From Rhabdornis inornatus (Eukaryota; Chordata; Aves; Passeriformes; Rhabdornithidae), in NCBI GenBank assembly GCA_013397075.1, contig VWZS01002239.1, positions 386,332 through 450,331 on the forward strand: 64,000 nt of DNA. Direction: 5' to 3'. Below, piece after piece: positions 13,595-26,300 of the stretch. The notes beneath the pieces are model-generated. The model had not been told where the DNA came from and searched no databases. It was given only the letters and a program-made list of their open reading frames with translations. Made by a program: the position numbers and the translations under genes. The stretch's first letter is position 1, and each line of letters opens with the position of its first letter.

Positions 13595-14802
13595 ACTATA
13601 CAGTTATCTATTAATACTTACAGGTATTAATAGTATTAATATAACTTACCCAAAAACCTTAATGATGATTTAACCTAGTTTCCACAGGAATCATCGAACT
13701 TATTAGCATGTTATTTGAATTCTACAAGTAGCTTTTTCACAAGCCTTGTCTGACTTTTATCTTTTTTTATGTGATTACACACTTTGTAGACAGGAGTGAT
13801 GATCCAGACAAAATGGTGGATAACACAAAGTCAGTTAAATACTGATTTCAGAAGTTATGTGTTATAGTATATAAATCACAGGATGAAGCTATCCAGGTTC
13901 ATCACTCTTAGGAGCACTTTTCATTGCTTCTTATGATTATAAGGCTGTTGTGGACTGCTGGTGCTTGCATTCCTAGCATTTGTTTTTCTCTTATGTGAGT
14001 CAGAGAGACATTTACATGCTAAAGATGGAATCCTTGTGACAGCATGATCATCTGCCTCCTCCAAGTGCTGCAGTGTGGCTGTGCCATGCATTAAATAAAT
14101 GACTAGATCTTTGTAATGCCAATGTAACTTTATGGGTGAAGATTATTTGTATTTATAGCATCCATAAAGCAATTTATAGTCCTTCTGCTGCCTGTTATTT
14201 TGTGCTTTTGAGCAGGAAGAGTGGACTGCAATGACTTGAAATGCAACTCAAATGTGCTTCAAAGGTTGAAAGGCTTTCCAGGTCAAAGGCAGTGAATGTG
14301 AATAGCAATAATAGCTACTCTTTTTTTTGCTACCTGGTGTTTAGATCTTTGCCTTTGGGATGTTGATCTCCTTGGGGAGAGCAGATGTTAAGCATGCCTT
14401 GGAGCGTCCATGTTTTGTAAATCTGGAAATCAAGAAATAGATATGCTGAGGTGGCATGCTGTGTCACCTACCAGACTGTGGTGCTGAAAGCAGAATGTAA
14501 GTCCCCAAGTCTGTCTGAAGGTGCTGCTTAACTAGTTCTGATTTAATTTTTGTAAATCTTGATGAACTAGAAGACTGCTACTCAAAACTAAATTTGAATT
14601 TTAGTGGATAGTCACACTGGGGAGTCTGACAATGAAGGCACCATGTGTTGAAAAAGGGGACAGAATTGTTCTTAGTGTTTGATCCTTCCTCTACCAAAGG
14701 AGATGGTGTCTTAACCTTGTTGTAGAGGGTTAAAATGTCATCTACCTGTGGTGGTGTGCATAGGTCTTCACATAGATACGAGGAAAGAACGATGGGAGAA
14801 AA

Positions 14803-15338
14803 GGCTGAAGGACCACTTTCTCCTGGCGCAGCCTCACCTTGTGTCCTGCATACAGTTTTGGGCACCACAATATAAAAAAGACATTAAGCTATTAGAGAGT
14901 GTCCAAAGGAGGGCAGTGAGGACGGTGAAGGGCCTTGAGAGGAAGCTGTATGAGGAGCAGCTGAGGCCACTTGGTCTGTTCAGCCTGGAGGAGACTGAAG
15001 GGAAACCTCATTGCAGTTACAACTTCCTTATGAGAGGAGGAGAGGAAGACACTGATCTTCTCTCTCTGGTGACAGGATGTGAGGAAATGGCTGAAGCTGA
15101 GTCAGGGGAGGTTCAGGTTGGATATCAGGAAAAGGGTTTTCACCCAGAGGCTGGGCACTGGAACAGGCTCCCCAGGGAAGTGGTGACAGCACCAAGCCTA
15201 AAAGAATTCAAGAAGCATCACGATAATGCTCTTGAGCACATGGTGTGATTGTTGGGGTGTCCTGCACAGGACTAGGAGTTGGACTTGATGATCCTGATGG
15301 GTCCCTTCCAACTTAGTATATTCTGTGATTCTATGAAA
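14803..15338 (+). mobile_element. CR1 LINE, 3' fragment with long open remnant frame
   Basis: 5'-truncated CR1 on the plus strand. An open frame of 166 codons (14748-15248) covers the C-terminal end of the ORF2 reverse-transcriptase polyprotein. It contains IQFWAPQYKKD, LLESVQRRAVRTVKGLE, LRPLGLFSLEE and, near the end, HWNRLPREVV, all diagnostic of CR1. It is followed by the 3' UTR block TTGGACTTGATGATCC and the octamer tail ATTCTGTGATTCTATGA at 15321-15337. The middle of the frame is shortened relative to the family, but no stop codon interrupts it. The first roughly 20 codons are probably flanking DNA. The tail resembles the CR1-X/J type more than the CR1-F type. Without the polymerase core the copy cannot move. 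Confidence 0.95.
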
Positions 15339-17239
15339 CTGGGGAATGGTAACTTACCACAAAATGATTGTGTGTTGGTTTAAAAACAACCTCTCCAGTT
15401 CTGCTTATTAATGTTAGCTAAAAATATACTGTGCCTCTGTAAACATGCAGACAATAGCACCTGACACCAAGAAGTTAAATACTTGTCTCATCTTGGCATT
15501 GATGTTGTCTCCAGAGGACACATTAATCAAAGGGAGTGGGAGGTATAAGAATAAGACTACAGCATCATTGAAACTTAAATGTCTTATACCCATCTGTTTT
15601 TTCTCCAGACAGTAGTACTAATCCATTCACAGAGCTATATCACTGAGTCACACTTCAGCTTATTTTCTGAACTGTAAGAAATTTTGAGAAGACTGTACAC
15701 TGCAGTGGTAATACAAGAACTGAAAGACTGCTACAAAAAATGAAATTCAGGCAAGTGTCCCTGGTTAAAAAAAAACAAAAACCCATCCTAAAGCCCTCTG
15801 AGACACAACAAGAATGTCTCTTGGTATACTCTTGTTTTGTTGGCCAGGGATGTTTCATTATGGAAAACACTCTTACATATTCTCTGAGGAAGTATATATA
15901 CTCTGAAATCCCGTAGGCTATTTAGCCGTAACTTTTTTCTTCTTCTGATGTGAGTAGAGAGCAAAATTTGTATCCGCTGCCTGCGTCTGCTACAGCTAAT
16001 TTTTCGATTTATATAAATAAATAACCTGCCAAAACTAATTACTTCTCTTCAAATTCTAGGTACATTATTTCTCCTGTTCCTTTCCCCCCATCTGTCTTGC
16101 TTTAATTATTTTTGTATCAGTTGTCATTTTAGGAGCTGGTTTGGTCTAAAAAGGGATGGTTGTATATGTCTTGCTATTTTAATTTAACTAATTATGATTG
16201 CTGCTTTTTTTTCTTGGTATCTGGAGGCAGATATGGAGTGGTTGCTCATATAACAGTGCTCTTGATTTGATGGATAAGAAGTTGTTCTGATCCAACATTA
16301 CTTGGTAAAAAATTCCAGCAGAAACAGTCAGCCCAGAGTTTGCAAAACTGGTGGGTTGATTTACGAGAATTAGCCTCTCAAATTCCATTTCAGTCCATGG
16401 GACTATAATCTCTGGTGCGCAATTTGTCTGCGGAAAGGCTGATCCAGGAATGCATTGTCTGGCACTATTGGTTAACAGTGCAAAATTTAAGTATCAGAGA
16501 TATCAGTGAACTACATAACCTTGAGTGTGACTAACTCTTTGTGGATTTCATGAAAATATTTATGCTTTTACAGAATTCATATCATGAGGCATCCCAGTGA
16601 TGATGTGATCTTAAACTTTTCTTTATATCTGTGCCTTCTTTGGGTTTCTTTAGGTTTAGGATTGTACTTCTGTTTTACAACACTGCTGATATAGGCATAT
16701 ATAATCTGAAATACTGGACTCTGCACAGGATATTTGAGAAGAAAGTTTACCCAGCAGTTCTGCTGCAAAGGTACTAGCAGTAGCCCAGCCCAGGGAAATC
16801 TAGTTTTGTCTTACTTTTGCTTAAATAAACTTGAACTTATCTTTCTTATACTTGAGGCAAGCAGCTGATGAGCTATCTGTGAGTGATTTTGTGGTGGTAG
16901 AGAGGGCACATTGTTATTCTCATCTATTTCAAGCTATTTCTCTCTAAATGAAGTAATTAAATGAGCAGAGAATTTGAATTCAGCATATATATGCCATACT
17001 TCCAAGTTGAGTGCAAAGGTCACAGGTCCACAGCTGCTGCAACTGCAAGGATATATTATGTTTGCAATTCTACACTTGTGTGCAGAGCAAGTTGATATCA
17101 GTGCCATTTAACCTGCTTCCCTCCTGGAGATGGGAGGGCCAGGCTTGTGTATCTTAGTCCAGGTACTGGTGACAGCAGTTTTCTACAGAGACCTTCTAAA
17201 ACGAAGTGATGAGGATTATTCTGTTCTGGTCCCTGTTAC
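15339..17239. other. Unique DNA, nothing recognised
   Basis: No coding exon, RNA gene or interspersed repeat was recognised. Open frames are at most about 71 codons and featureless. Confidence 0.55.
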
Positions 17240-17306
17240 AGGAGACATTCAGGGAACTAGATGATATTTAAGGTCCTGTCCAGCACAACCTATTCGGTGA
17301 TTCTCT
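17240..17306 (+). mobile_element. CR1 3'-terminal fragment (about 70 bp)
   Basis: Short match to the CR1 3' UTR: GGAACTAGATGATATTTAAG corresponds to the family block ACTAGATGATCTTTAAGG, then GGTCCTGTCCAGCACAACC, ending in a single decayed octamer (CGGTGATTCT). Only the extreme 3' end was inserted or kept. Confidence 0.7.
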
Positions 17307-20300
17307 TCAGCTCCCATCTGTCTGCTTTCCTTGCACATCCTTGCCCACCTCACTTCTTACTCATCCTACCTTCTCTTCAAGGGTGTTCCTAGGCTGAGAG
17401 TAACCCATCCTATGTTTGACTTGCTAGTCTTTGTTTTCTAACACAGCACTGAGATCTATTTGATTTGGTAATATTAAATGGACGTTTGTCTTGTGTTGTA
17501 ATTTGCCATACAATCCTTATATTCTTCTTGTCTCATTTCAAAAAGAGCTCTTCCAGTCTCATTCTGCTTCACCAAGGTCACTGTCCTGCAACCCCAGGAC
17601 ACTCAGGGACGTGAAATCTTATTTAACCACAAGTCAATTGAAGTTCTGGAGACAAGACTTCACCTTAACATTTTGACACTAAATAACATTCTTCCTGTTT
17701 ACATGACTGAAAAGAAAACAAGTGTCATTATTTGCTCAATAAAGTGTTAGCTTTTAATACCAAAGAATATATTCTTTACTGTGTCCTGTGGGAACATTCT
17801 AACTGTAACATCTGGAACCCCCATTTCTTAATGCATTCTGAGAAGATCCTCAAAATACATCTTTATTATAATCCAGTTTATCTTTGAAGAATGTTTGCTA
17901 AGGCACCTTGTAGGTTGCAAAATTTGTTTCAAACAATGATTTGTATTACTTCTTTTCATACAAACAGGCATACCTAATTTATCTTTCACATACATATTGT
18001 CAACAAACACATTAATAATTTTATCATATGCTCTGGTATTTTCCACATGAACAGAAGCAATTTGCTACAGCCCCAGTTAGCCACAAAGTTAAAATCGTGT
18101 ACATTTAATTTTTTTTTTTTCTGCCTTAGGTTACATACAGTCACTTAGATTATTATTTTTAACTTCTAATAATCTAGTTTGGATTTTTGCCAGTAGAAAG
18201 TGCCTTTTTAATTTTTAGCTGTTACTCCATATGATCAGCTGAAGAAGTTCCACTTTTCCTTAGGATTTCCTGTTTTTTAATACCTTTTGTTGATGGCATT
18301 AAGTTGGGGGTCTATGATAAGCCAGGGACACTGACCATAATTATATGGCACAAGGTACTGTACACAGGCCACCTTCAAGTCTTCAGTTATCAATCTATTG
18401 CTGCAACATTTTGGTTGATAAGACAACATTGAGAAAACAGATACCCATCTCCATGAATTATTTTAAAATAAGTATTTTCCATGTATTCTTTAAAAAAAAA
18501 ATTAGTATCGTGCTAACTTCTGGAAAAACTTGCAGTTTAGTCTTTTCATCATGGATTTAATCATGGACAGATTCACAACAGCAAGAAGAGTTTTGAGAAC
18601 TTTGTGACTGAAATTATCTTCATTTTCTTGGCAGCTCTTATGGGTATGAAGTGTACAAAATCAACATTAAAAGTGGCCTTCATTATGAGCTTAAGTGGAT
18701 TTGAGACTATGCCAGGAACCCTGCCCCATTAATAGCTTGTTCCAGCAATGGAATAAACAGTTTTGTAGCAAGTCCTTCAGATAGAATGCTTCTTCAGATT
18801 GGATATTCAGGTTTGTCCTTGCTGATTTTGTTGTCTGTATCAGTTCACTGCTGCCTTAGCATGATAGAAGGACTTACTTTTCTGTGTTTTGGGACTTAGA
18901 AGACAGTGAACAGAGTAGTCACAAGAATCAGTTCATAGCACCCTAACAACTTCCTTAATATGATTGTGGAAGCAGTGGAAGTAAATTGACAAAAAGGAAA
19001 AAAAATCTGAAGGATATTGGAGTACAGTCTGCAATGAATGGCATGATCAAAATACAGACAGACCAGTGATGAGAGTGAACTGTTGGCTTACTCTGTCCTA
19101 GTATGGAGAAACTCTGCTTCTCAGAACATGTGTTTCAAATTGTCCTTTATCACTCAACCGTCATTGAGACAGGAATTAAGAATGAAGTTTAGAATTTGAC
19201 CCTTGATTGATATGATGGCTTGGCTGGGATTTGAATTACAGTATCTCTTTGCCAGTCCCAAATGGACCCAAAATATGTTCCAAGGAAAAACGATCCTACT
19301 GTTACCTCAGTCTGAAGCCCAGTTCTGCTTTTTTTTCCCTAGCCATTCAAAAAATATGCATGGGCTTGCTTCAAGGTCTACTCCATAATTTCCTGAAGTG
19401 CAAATTCTAGAATCCACTTACTTCTACTGTGCTTATCCTTATATGTCCTGCATGTGATGGGAGCCTGGTGTCTAAGCATTACTGAAGTAAACAAAAATTT
19501 ATAGTACTTGTGTCTTTACACACATATGGAAGATTTTGCAGAATCAGGTCCTGTGATACTTGTTTATGTACTCCTTGTGCTCTCATACTGCATTCCAACC
19601 AGATGTATAGATAAAATCCTTATTCGGATCCTGGAGGTGGTCTCAGTGTCCCACAGGAAGAGTGCAGACACATGATCACCATCAAGCTGAGGGCTACACA
19701 TCCAGGAAGGATGAAAATCCCACAAGAAGATGATCTTTCCCTGTCTATAAAAATTCTTTAATTAACACATGATACATAATTCCAAAGGGCTTCCCAAGGC
19801 GAGGTGTATGCAACACTAAGAATCATAATGACCTCAGATATTCTCACAATGTTTCGTGATAGGCATCTGATGTATTTAAAACCTGACAGCTTTCAGAGTC
19901 TCATTGCTAGAACCAGAACAGATCGTTAATGACTGTGGGTTTATTACTGGACCTGTCAGGCTCATATTATGTATTCTACCTTTTTTATTGTTCCAGTCAA
20001 CAACAAAAAGAAAATAAACAAAACCTGAGTGACTGAATCCAAGGGAAAAAAAGTATTATGGGACAGTTATCCACTATTTTATCCATATATATTGCATTGT
20101 CTCACTTTTGCTGTCCTTGGAAGAAAGGGCATATGCTGTCTTCACTGTCTTTTCTTCAGATTTAGGGTGCAATGACAACACTTTAATTTTTATTAGCTTG
20201 CCTGGCAATAACATAATATCTGTTACTTCTGACTCAGCAATGAGGGCCATAGGCCAAGGAATTGTTCTTTCTCCTGAATAAACTTTTTTTATGTGACAGC

Positions 20301-23300
20301 CCAGGAAGGAGAAATGTGATGGCCATCTTGAGGTATGTCTATGTTACACTGACCTCAGTGGATAATTCCTCTGGCAGAGGCCAATTCATCAATATGTTCC
20401 AGTCTTTGTGATTTCATATTGAAGAAATAGGAATTTAAAAAAAAATCGGTAATTTGGTGCTTATTAATACTTGTGATGTTTGTTAGTGTCAAAACTTGAA
20501 TATTTATTAAAGTTTCAGTTGAAAAATTAAAAATACTGCTAATTTTTACAATAAATTGAGGGAGTCTTTGAGGCAATTAGTCAGATTATTTACCCATGTC
20601 CAGATTCACGGTGTTTAAGAGATAAAAGCAGAGAGAGGAGGTCTGTGGTGGTGCCCCCAGGACACATGCAGGTTGGCTGTACTGACACATGCTGCACAGC
20701 TGGTATACTTATCATTTATGAGGCCAGAGGTGGATCTTCTTCCTACCAGCGTGTATCAGGTGGTGTGAGCTTTGAATGTCCCCACTGTGCTTCATGCCAG
20801 ATAACCAGTATGGTCCTCAATTATCTGGCTGTTGCCCAGTAACTGTGCTGCTCCTTGTAGTTCTGCAGCCCTGAAGGGTCTGAGAGGGCACGAGCAGCCT
20901 GGCTTCAAGGGGAAATAACTGTGAGGGACTGACTGGATGTTGTGATAATTAGTTCTGAATTTTTGTGTAATTTAGGTACATGATGCCATTGTCAAAGTAT
21001 CCATAGTGTCCCCTGGTCTGAAAATACGTCTGTGTGCCCACTCTCCTTCCTGTTTCTTTAAGTCAAATTCAGGAGTCACTAGAGTTCATTGCAGTTGCCT
21101 TCTGCTCAGGAATCTGCCATAGACCTGGTGACAAAAGTAGTAAGAGGGCGGCATTGGCAAATGACCTCTGTTAGTGATTCTGCTTCTTTGGGCTAGATAC
21201 AGTCAAATAGGAAGAAGAGACACAAATTAAAGACCCAGAATATCTCAACTGAATCATGGGTAATGAATGTCGGTTTGCCATGAGAAGGATGACTGTACTG
21301 AACAGTACTGGACCAGTATTTGCAGTCCTGTGTCTAGACATGTCCTTGTTATCACCTCATTTATGTTAAGAGGTTCACTGGTCCTGAACTACTTTCTTTT
21401 AGATGTCCATTAAAATTATCTTTCATTTCTTTTTGGCTTTCTTTGTTTCACAAGGTTTCCCTCTTGCCCCCAGTGCTTCCAAAGAAGTGTCAGGATCCTG
21501 AGTGCACCACTAGGTCTTCATAGCCCTGATCAGCCTCACCAGGGACAACTCCCTCTCCTACCCAGACATGCTTTCTGATCCTTGCGCTAGGGACTCAGGC
21601 CCTGGCACCTAATCTTTATTGGATAGGTGTGCCTATCTTTGATCGTGTTCCCTGCTGTTCCCAAATGGTTCTGATTTTCTGGATAGATCTTGGCTTTGAC
21701 TCACTATCTTGCCTGAGGGTTGTTGGACTCATGATGCTGGAGTTGGATGCTGCTGCAGTTACCACCCCTGCTCTGTTCAGCCTGTTTAGGACTGGGGGAC
21801 TGTGCCCTTCTGGTTGTGTTGCTGCACTGTCTGAGGTGTGGTGACCTTCAGAGCACAGCAGTGCTGCTTTTTCAGAGATGCTCTGCTCTTTCTTCGCAGC
21901 TTCTGAGTTTATGGACTGCAGAGTGTGTTAAGATGTGCTTATGCATGTGTACAGAGGCTGAGACCCTCCCCAGAACTGCCACAGTGCCATGGCACTGCCA
22001 GCTTGTGGAAAGGGTGAGGTTTCATCTGAACCACTTAATCTGAAACTTGGCCTGTGATAGTTCCCCAGCTGTGCTCCAAGTCACTATAACAATACTCATG
22101 ATTTCTGTATTCCTGATTTGTTCCTTGCCACAATTCTTATTTGTCAGTCTGGAATTAATCAGATAGTGCAGAAGTCCGTTTATCTTGCTGAGCATCAGCT
22201 GATTGTATTTAAGATGACTTTTCACCACATAGTCCCTTGTATAGATTTCTCTGCATAATTTGCTCAACAATCCTCTTACAGAATAGGGATGTTACTTCAG
22301 ACTTTAGAATATTTTGTGGATAAAGTCCAGTAATTACTGTGAGGGATGCTTAGACATAACTGTATGCAATGTGATTTTTGGTTTTTCTTTCACACTTTGT
22401 CCTCCTCTCTGTGAGGAAACACCTGCTATTTTTCAACTTGTCTTTCATTGCTTCATATTGAAGTCATGATAACTCAATTAATGAGAAGCAGCCATGAAAA
22501 GATAGGAAAGATAAAACCTGAATTCTGACACATATATTTTAAATTTTTTTTCAGTTAGTATATTGTATCTGTTTTTCAATTGCTGATTCACACCAAGCCA
22601 TGCATCACCTCTGCATCCTGTTGCTTCTCATTTGATGTTTGAGTCAACCATTCCCTTTGCTGTCTTATTTCAATGTGTGCTGGTATTTGTAGTGAAAATC
22701 AGTTCATGCAGTGAAATGAAGAATGATTCTGCTAGCCCCAAAGGAGCAGTCAGCTCTTCAAATTTGAGTTTAAGGAATTTCATACAAATGTGTCATTTTG
22801 CCTCAGAGACACTTGAGAGAGCTTTCAAGGCCATTCTTGAAAAGTGTGAAAACAAAAGCAAATGTGAATGTCATAAGAGAGAGAGGTTTGCTTAACAAAA
22901 ATGTGTTCTTCCTGATACTATGCTGGCTTTTGGGCTTCTAAGAGTTAATCAACTTGAAGTGTGCTCAGATTCAAAGCTCCTAGCCTTTGTAAAAGGGAGA
23001 AAAACTCATCAAGCTACCCTTTTAATGCAAAAATAGCGACTTCAGCTGTTCCAGGGCTAAATATTTAATTTAACATACTGAGACCTATAAAGCCAGAATA
23101 TTGCATGCATTTCTCGTTTGATGGGAACTTTGCCAGAGATTCAGGAACACGAAGTTTGTCCCTTGGTTTATCTTTAATATGTGTTAGTTTAGGATGTGTG
23201 AAAAAGACTGATGGTTTCACAAACCCTGAAGTAGCAGGTTTAATGTCATATACTAATGTGTCTTGTTTCACTTGATAGATCTATTGAAGTTTCTTAATGT

Positions 23301-26300
23301 TTCCTGAAACCTGATTGTAAGGAACAGTTTTCTAACTTTCCTTACGGTTACACTGGGTTAGGTGAGCTCTTCTGTGTGTGGTTTATCTACATTTTGAATT
23401 GCTAAACAGAGCTCAATGGTGATATCTTCAGGCAATGTGTTCTATTAGAAATGGGATCACAAAATTCCTTTTCTCTCATGTTGCCTGCCATAATTCGCCC
23501 AGAGTCACAAAGATGAAAAGACAAAGTAGTCTGTAAAATTACCTTAGTGAAGTAGTTCTTAAGGACTGAAATGTAGTCTCATTAAATTTGTCACAGAGAG
23601 TTTCTTTCCCATTTCCAGCTTTGATAAAACAGTCAGGTTTATTAAAAGTGGCACTTCTGTGTTTTTGCTAAGATTCCTCAGTTGCTTCTTTTGGTTTTTT
23701 TCTTGGCTTTCTGCTATATTACATACCTGCCATATGTGATATATACTGTGTCCCAGTGAGCCCACTAGTTTGGAAATGGGATATGAAGTTCTTCAGACCT
23801 TGACTCTGTATGTCTATGAATCCACTTTTGTAACCACATGACAGCTTTTCAGTGACCTGTATGAAAGAGGTGGTTTAAGTCAGAACTAACAGCTAGTTGG
23901 CTGGTAACAGTATTGCATCAACCATTAGAATGCCGTTTAGCAGAATGCCCAGCTGAGAACTTAATGCCAAACAGAAAGGTCAACTTCTGCTTCACTCTTT
24001 ATACTCTTTATAAGCAAAATGCCAATTGCAATGAAAGGTCGCAGAGCCATTTCCAACCTTGTGTTTCTTTGAGCTGAGAGTGACTGCTAATGAAGCATAT
24101 TTCATTGGTTCTAAATCACTCAGAAAATAATTATAAAGCAGTTTGGATTTACATGGATGTACTATCAAATCTAGATCTGTAAACAGTTTTCAACAGCTTC
24201 TGAAGCCTTCAACTACTTAAATCTGTGACAAGATGCATTAAATTTGTACTGATGGTTTAGGGCTGCTTTACAGAGAGCAATACAGTTTGCTGTTGCATCA
24301 AGACTGGCATGACAGTATCTTCTAGTGAGCAGTTTTGCGTTACTTATGCTTGGGATCAAAACAAAGAAGAAGGTTGCCTGTTTCAAGGGCCATTTTTTTT
24401 TTCAGAGTAGTGAAGGATGAGTGTGTCATTATATCAGTAACAGAAGTCTGTGAGTATTTCACAAATTTGTTCAATACTGTCAAGGTAAATTTCTTATCTC
24501 CATGGTAAAAGATTATTCCCAGTGAGTGACAATGTGCACTGCAAAGTGCTGTTGTCCTTCACACTTGTTTATATGGCAGATTTTGTTTACTTTCTTGTTT
24601 AGCATAGCAAGTTTTCTTTAACAAGCCTTAGAAACTGCTCACAGTTGTCAAAGGAGATGGATGATAGTAAATAATACTGAATTGATAGAAGTATGTCGAA
24701 AATTAAATACAGCATATTTAAGGAGTGGAAAGGTCATGTTAGTGACTAAACCTTCGTTTGTTCTTCCCTAGCCTAAATAAGGAATTTTACTGAATTCTTC
24801 TCTTCACAAACCTTGGGCTTGCTCCCAAGTCCAACAACAAATAAAAGCACAACTACCTTGCCCTGGACTGAGTACAAACAATTCTGTGTTGGATTCAGGA
24901 ATATAGAGAGTTCCTGAAAATAAAAGGGATATAATTTTTTGTGTATGTGTGTTTGCTCATTAGGAGAAGAAAGGCACTGTTGTTGCATATATACCACAGC
25001 AACCCCAGGCTGCCTGAAGAAGGGGCATGTCAACTTCCCTGCTTAATTTGGGAAAAGGTTGGGAAGAGATTCTGCAAGAATCTACCCCGTTTAGTAATAC
25101 AGGCTGCTGTATCATGTGAGTGAGTACCTTGCTAGGCACGTAATTGCTGCTGATTTTTCATTGTTTCCCTCTCAAGAATGGCCTTGAACAAGGGAAGGTG
25201 GAAATGGATGACTGCTTGCATTTTCTGGAATAGGGAGAAAATGTTTTCTAATGTTTAAAATATGTATAGGAGCACATTGCTAGACAGCTCCAGCCTTACA
25301 AGCCTACAGCTAGCTCAGTTTTCTGAGGTTTTCAAATGCTGTACTGTTTTTGATTACAGGCTATACATGTGCAAGTAGAATGTGCAGTGGATAAAAACAT
25401 ATATTCTAATATGAATTGTGTGCATTAACTAGATAATGCCATTGAATCAGTGACAGTACAGGGGAAAATGAAGAGAAGAAGCTTGGCAAAGCAACAGTAC
25501 ATCTTGCAGCACCACAGCTCTGGTACAGCCTTTCTCTCTTGCTTATCAATGAATGGCATGTGTCTTACTTCTTGTACATTGATGCTAAAAATACACTTTC
25601 TCTCTCTTGTTCTTAAATGCTATAATCATTCACTGAAGCTCACAGGTGAGAACTATTTCTTAGGAAGCAAATTTTGCATGCTGAGTAGTTCAAATATTTT
25701 GGACTTTTCTGCTAATCTTTGTTCCTTTAAGGTAGACTCCTAGAGTCAAGGTTAGAGGAAGCTTGCAGGGTGGATTTTAAGGAGGGGAATGAAGAATAGG
25801 ATGCGGTGTAGTAAGACAGCTTCCCTACTGTGGATAACCAGGCACAGAACAAGATGTGTCCTATTTTCTATGCCTTGTTTTTGATGTCCTGTTTTCTGTC
25901 TTCACGTACCACTTACAAGTGCAGCATTTCTTCCTTAAAAACTGGTGTATCTATGGCTTGTGCGGATCTTCTTCCTGTGATATTAAACTGCCTGGACATT
26001 TTATTTTTGTGCAGAGTAGTTTGATTACTGAAATTCCATTATTGTCAAAATGTCTCAGCATGACGTGAACCTCTGTTAGCTCCTTGTCTCCTAATGTATG
26101 TAACAACCTTCATTAGTGTTGTAATGTCTTTGGTTCCTGTCTCAAATGTAATGGAATTGCCTGCCAGATGCTTGACAGGACTGCAGAATGTCTTGGTGTG
26201 TTCACTAGGTGCTGCTGTCTTTTCTGGTTGTTTAGAAATTACCAGTTCTCTTTTGTATTGTTTCCCCCTGCTGCTTGCAGGCACCTGACTTTGGTTTCTG

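Larger units (their letters stand above)
4246..14802. other. Unique DNA with scattered simple repeats, no gene recognised
   Basis: About 10.5 kb without a recognisable gene or interspersed repeat. It contains a CT-rich tract (5469-5526), small tandem duplications (8804-8827 and 12205-12230) and an AT repeat (13546-13594), listed separately. Open frames of 60-102 codons have no recognisable products and look like chance frames. A stretch near 5990-6120 has the look of conserved non-coding DNA, but this cannot be tested from one sequence. Confidence 0.55.
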
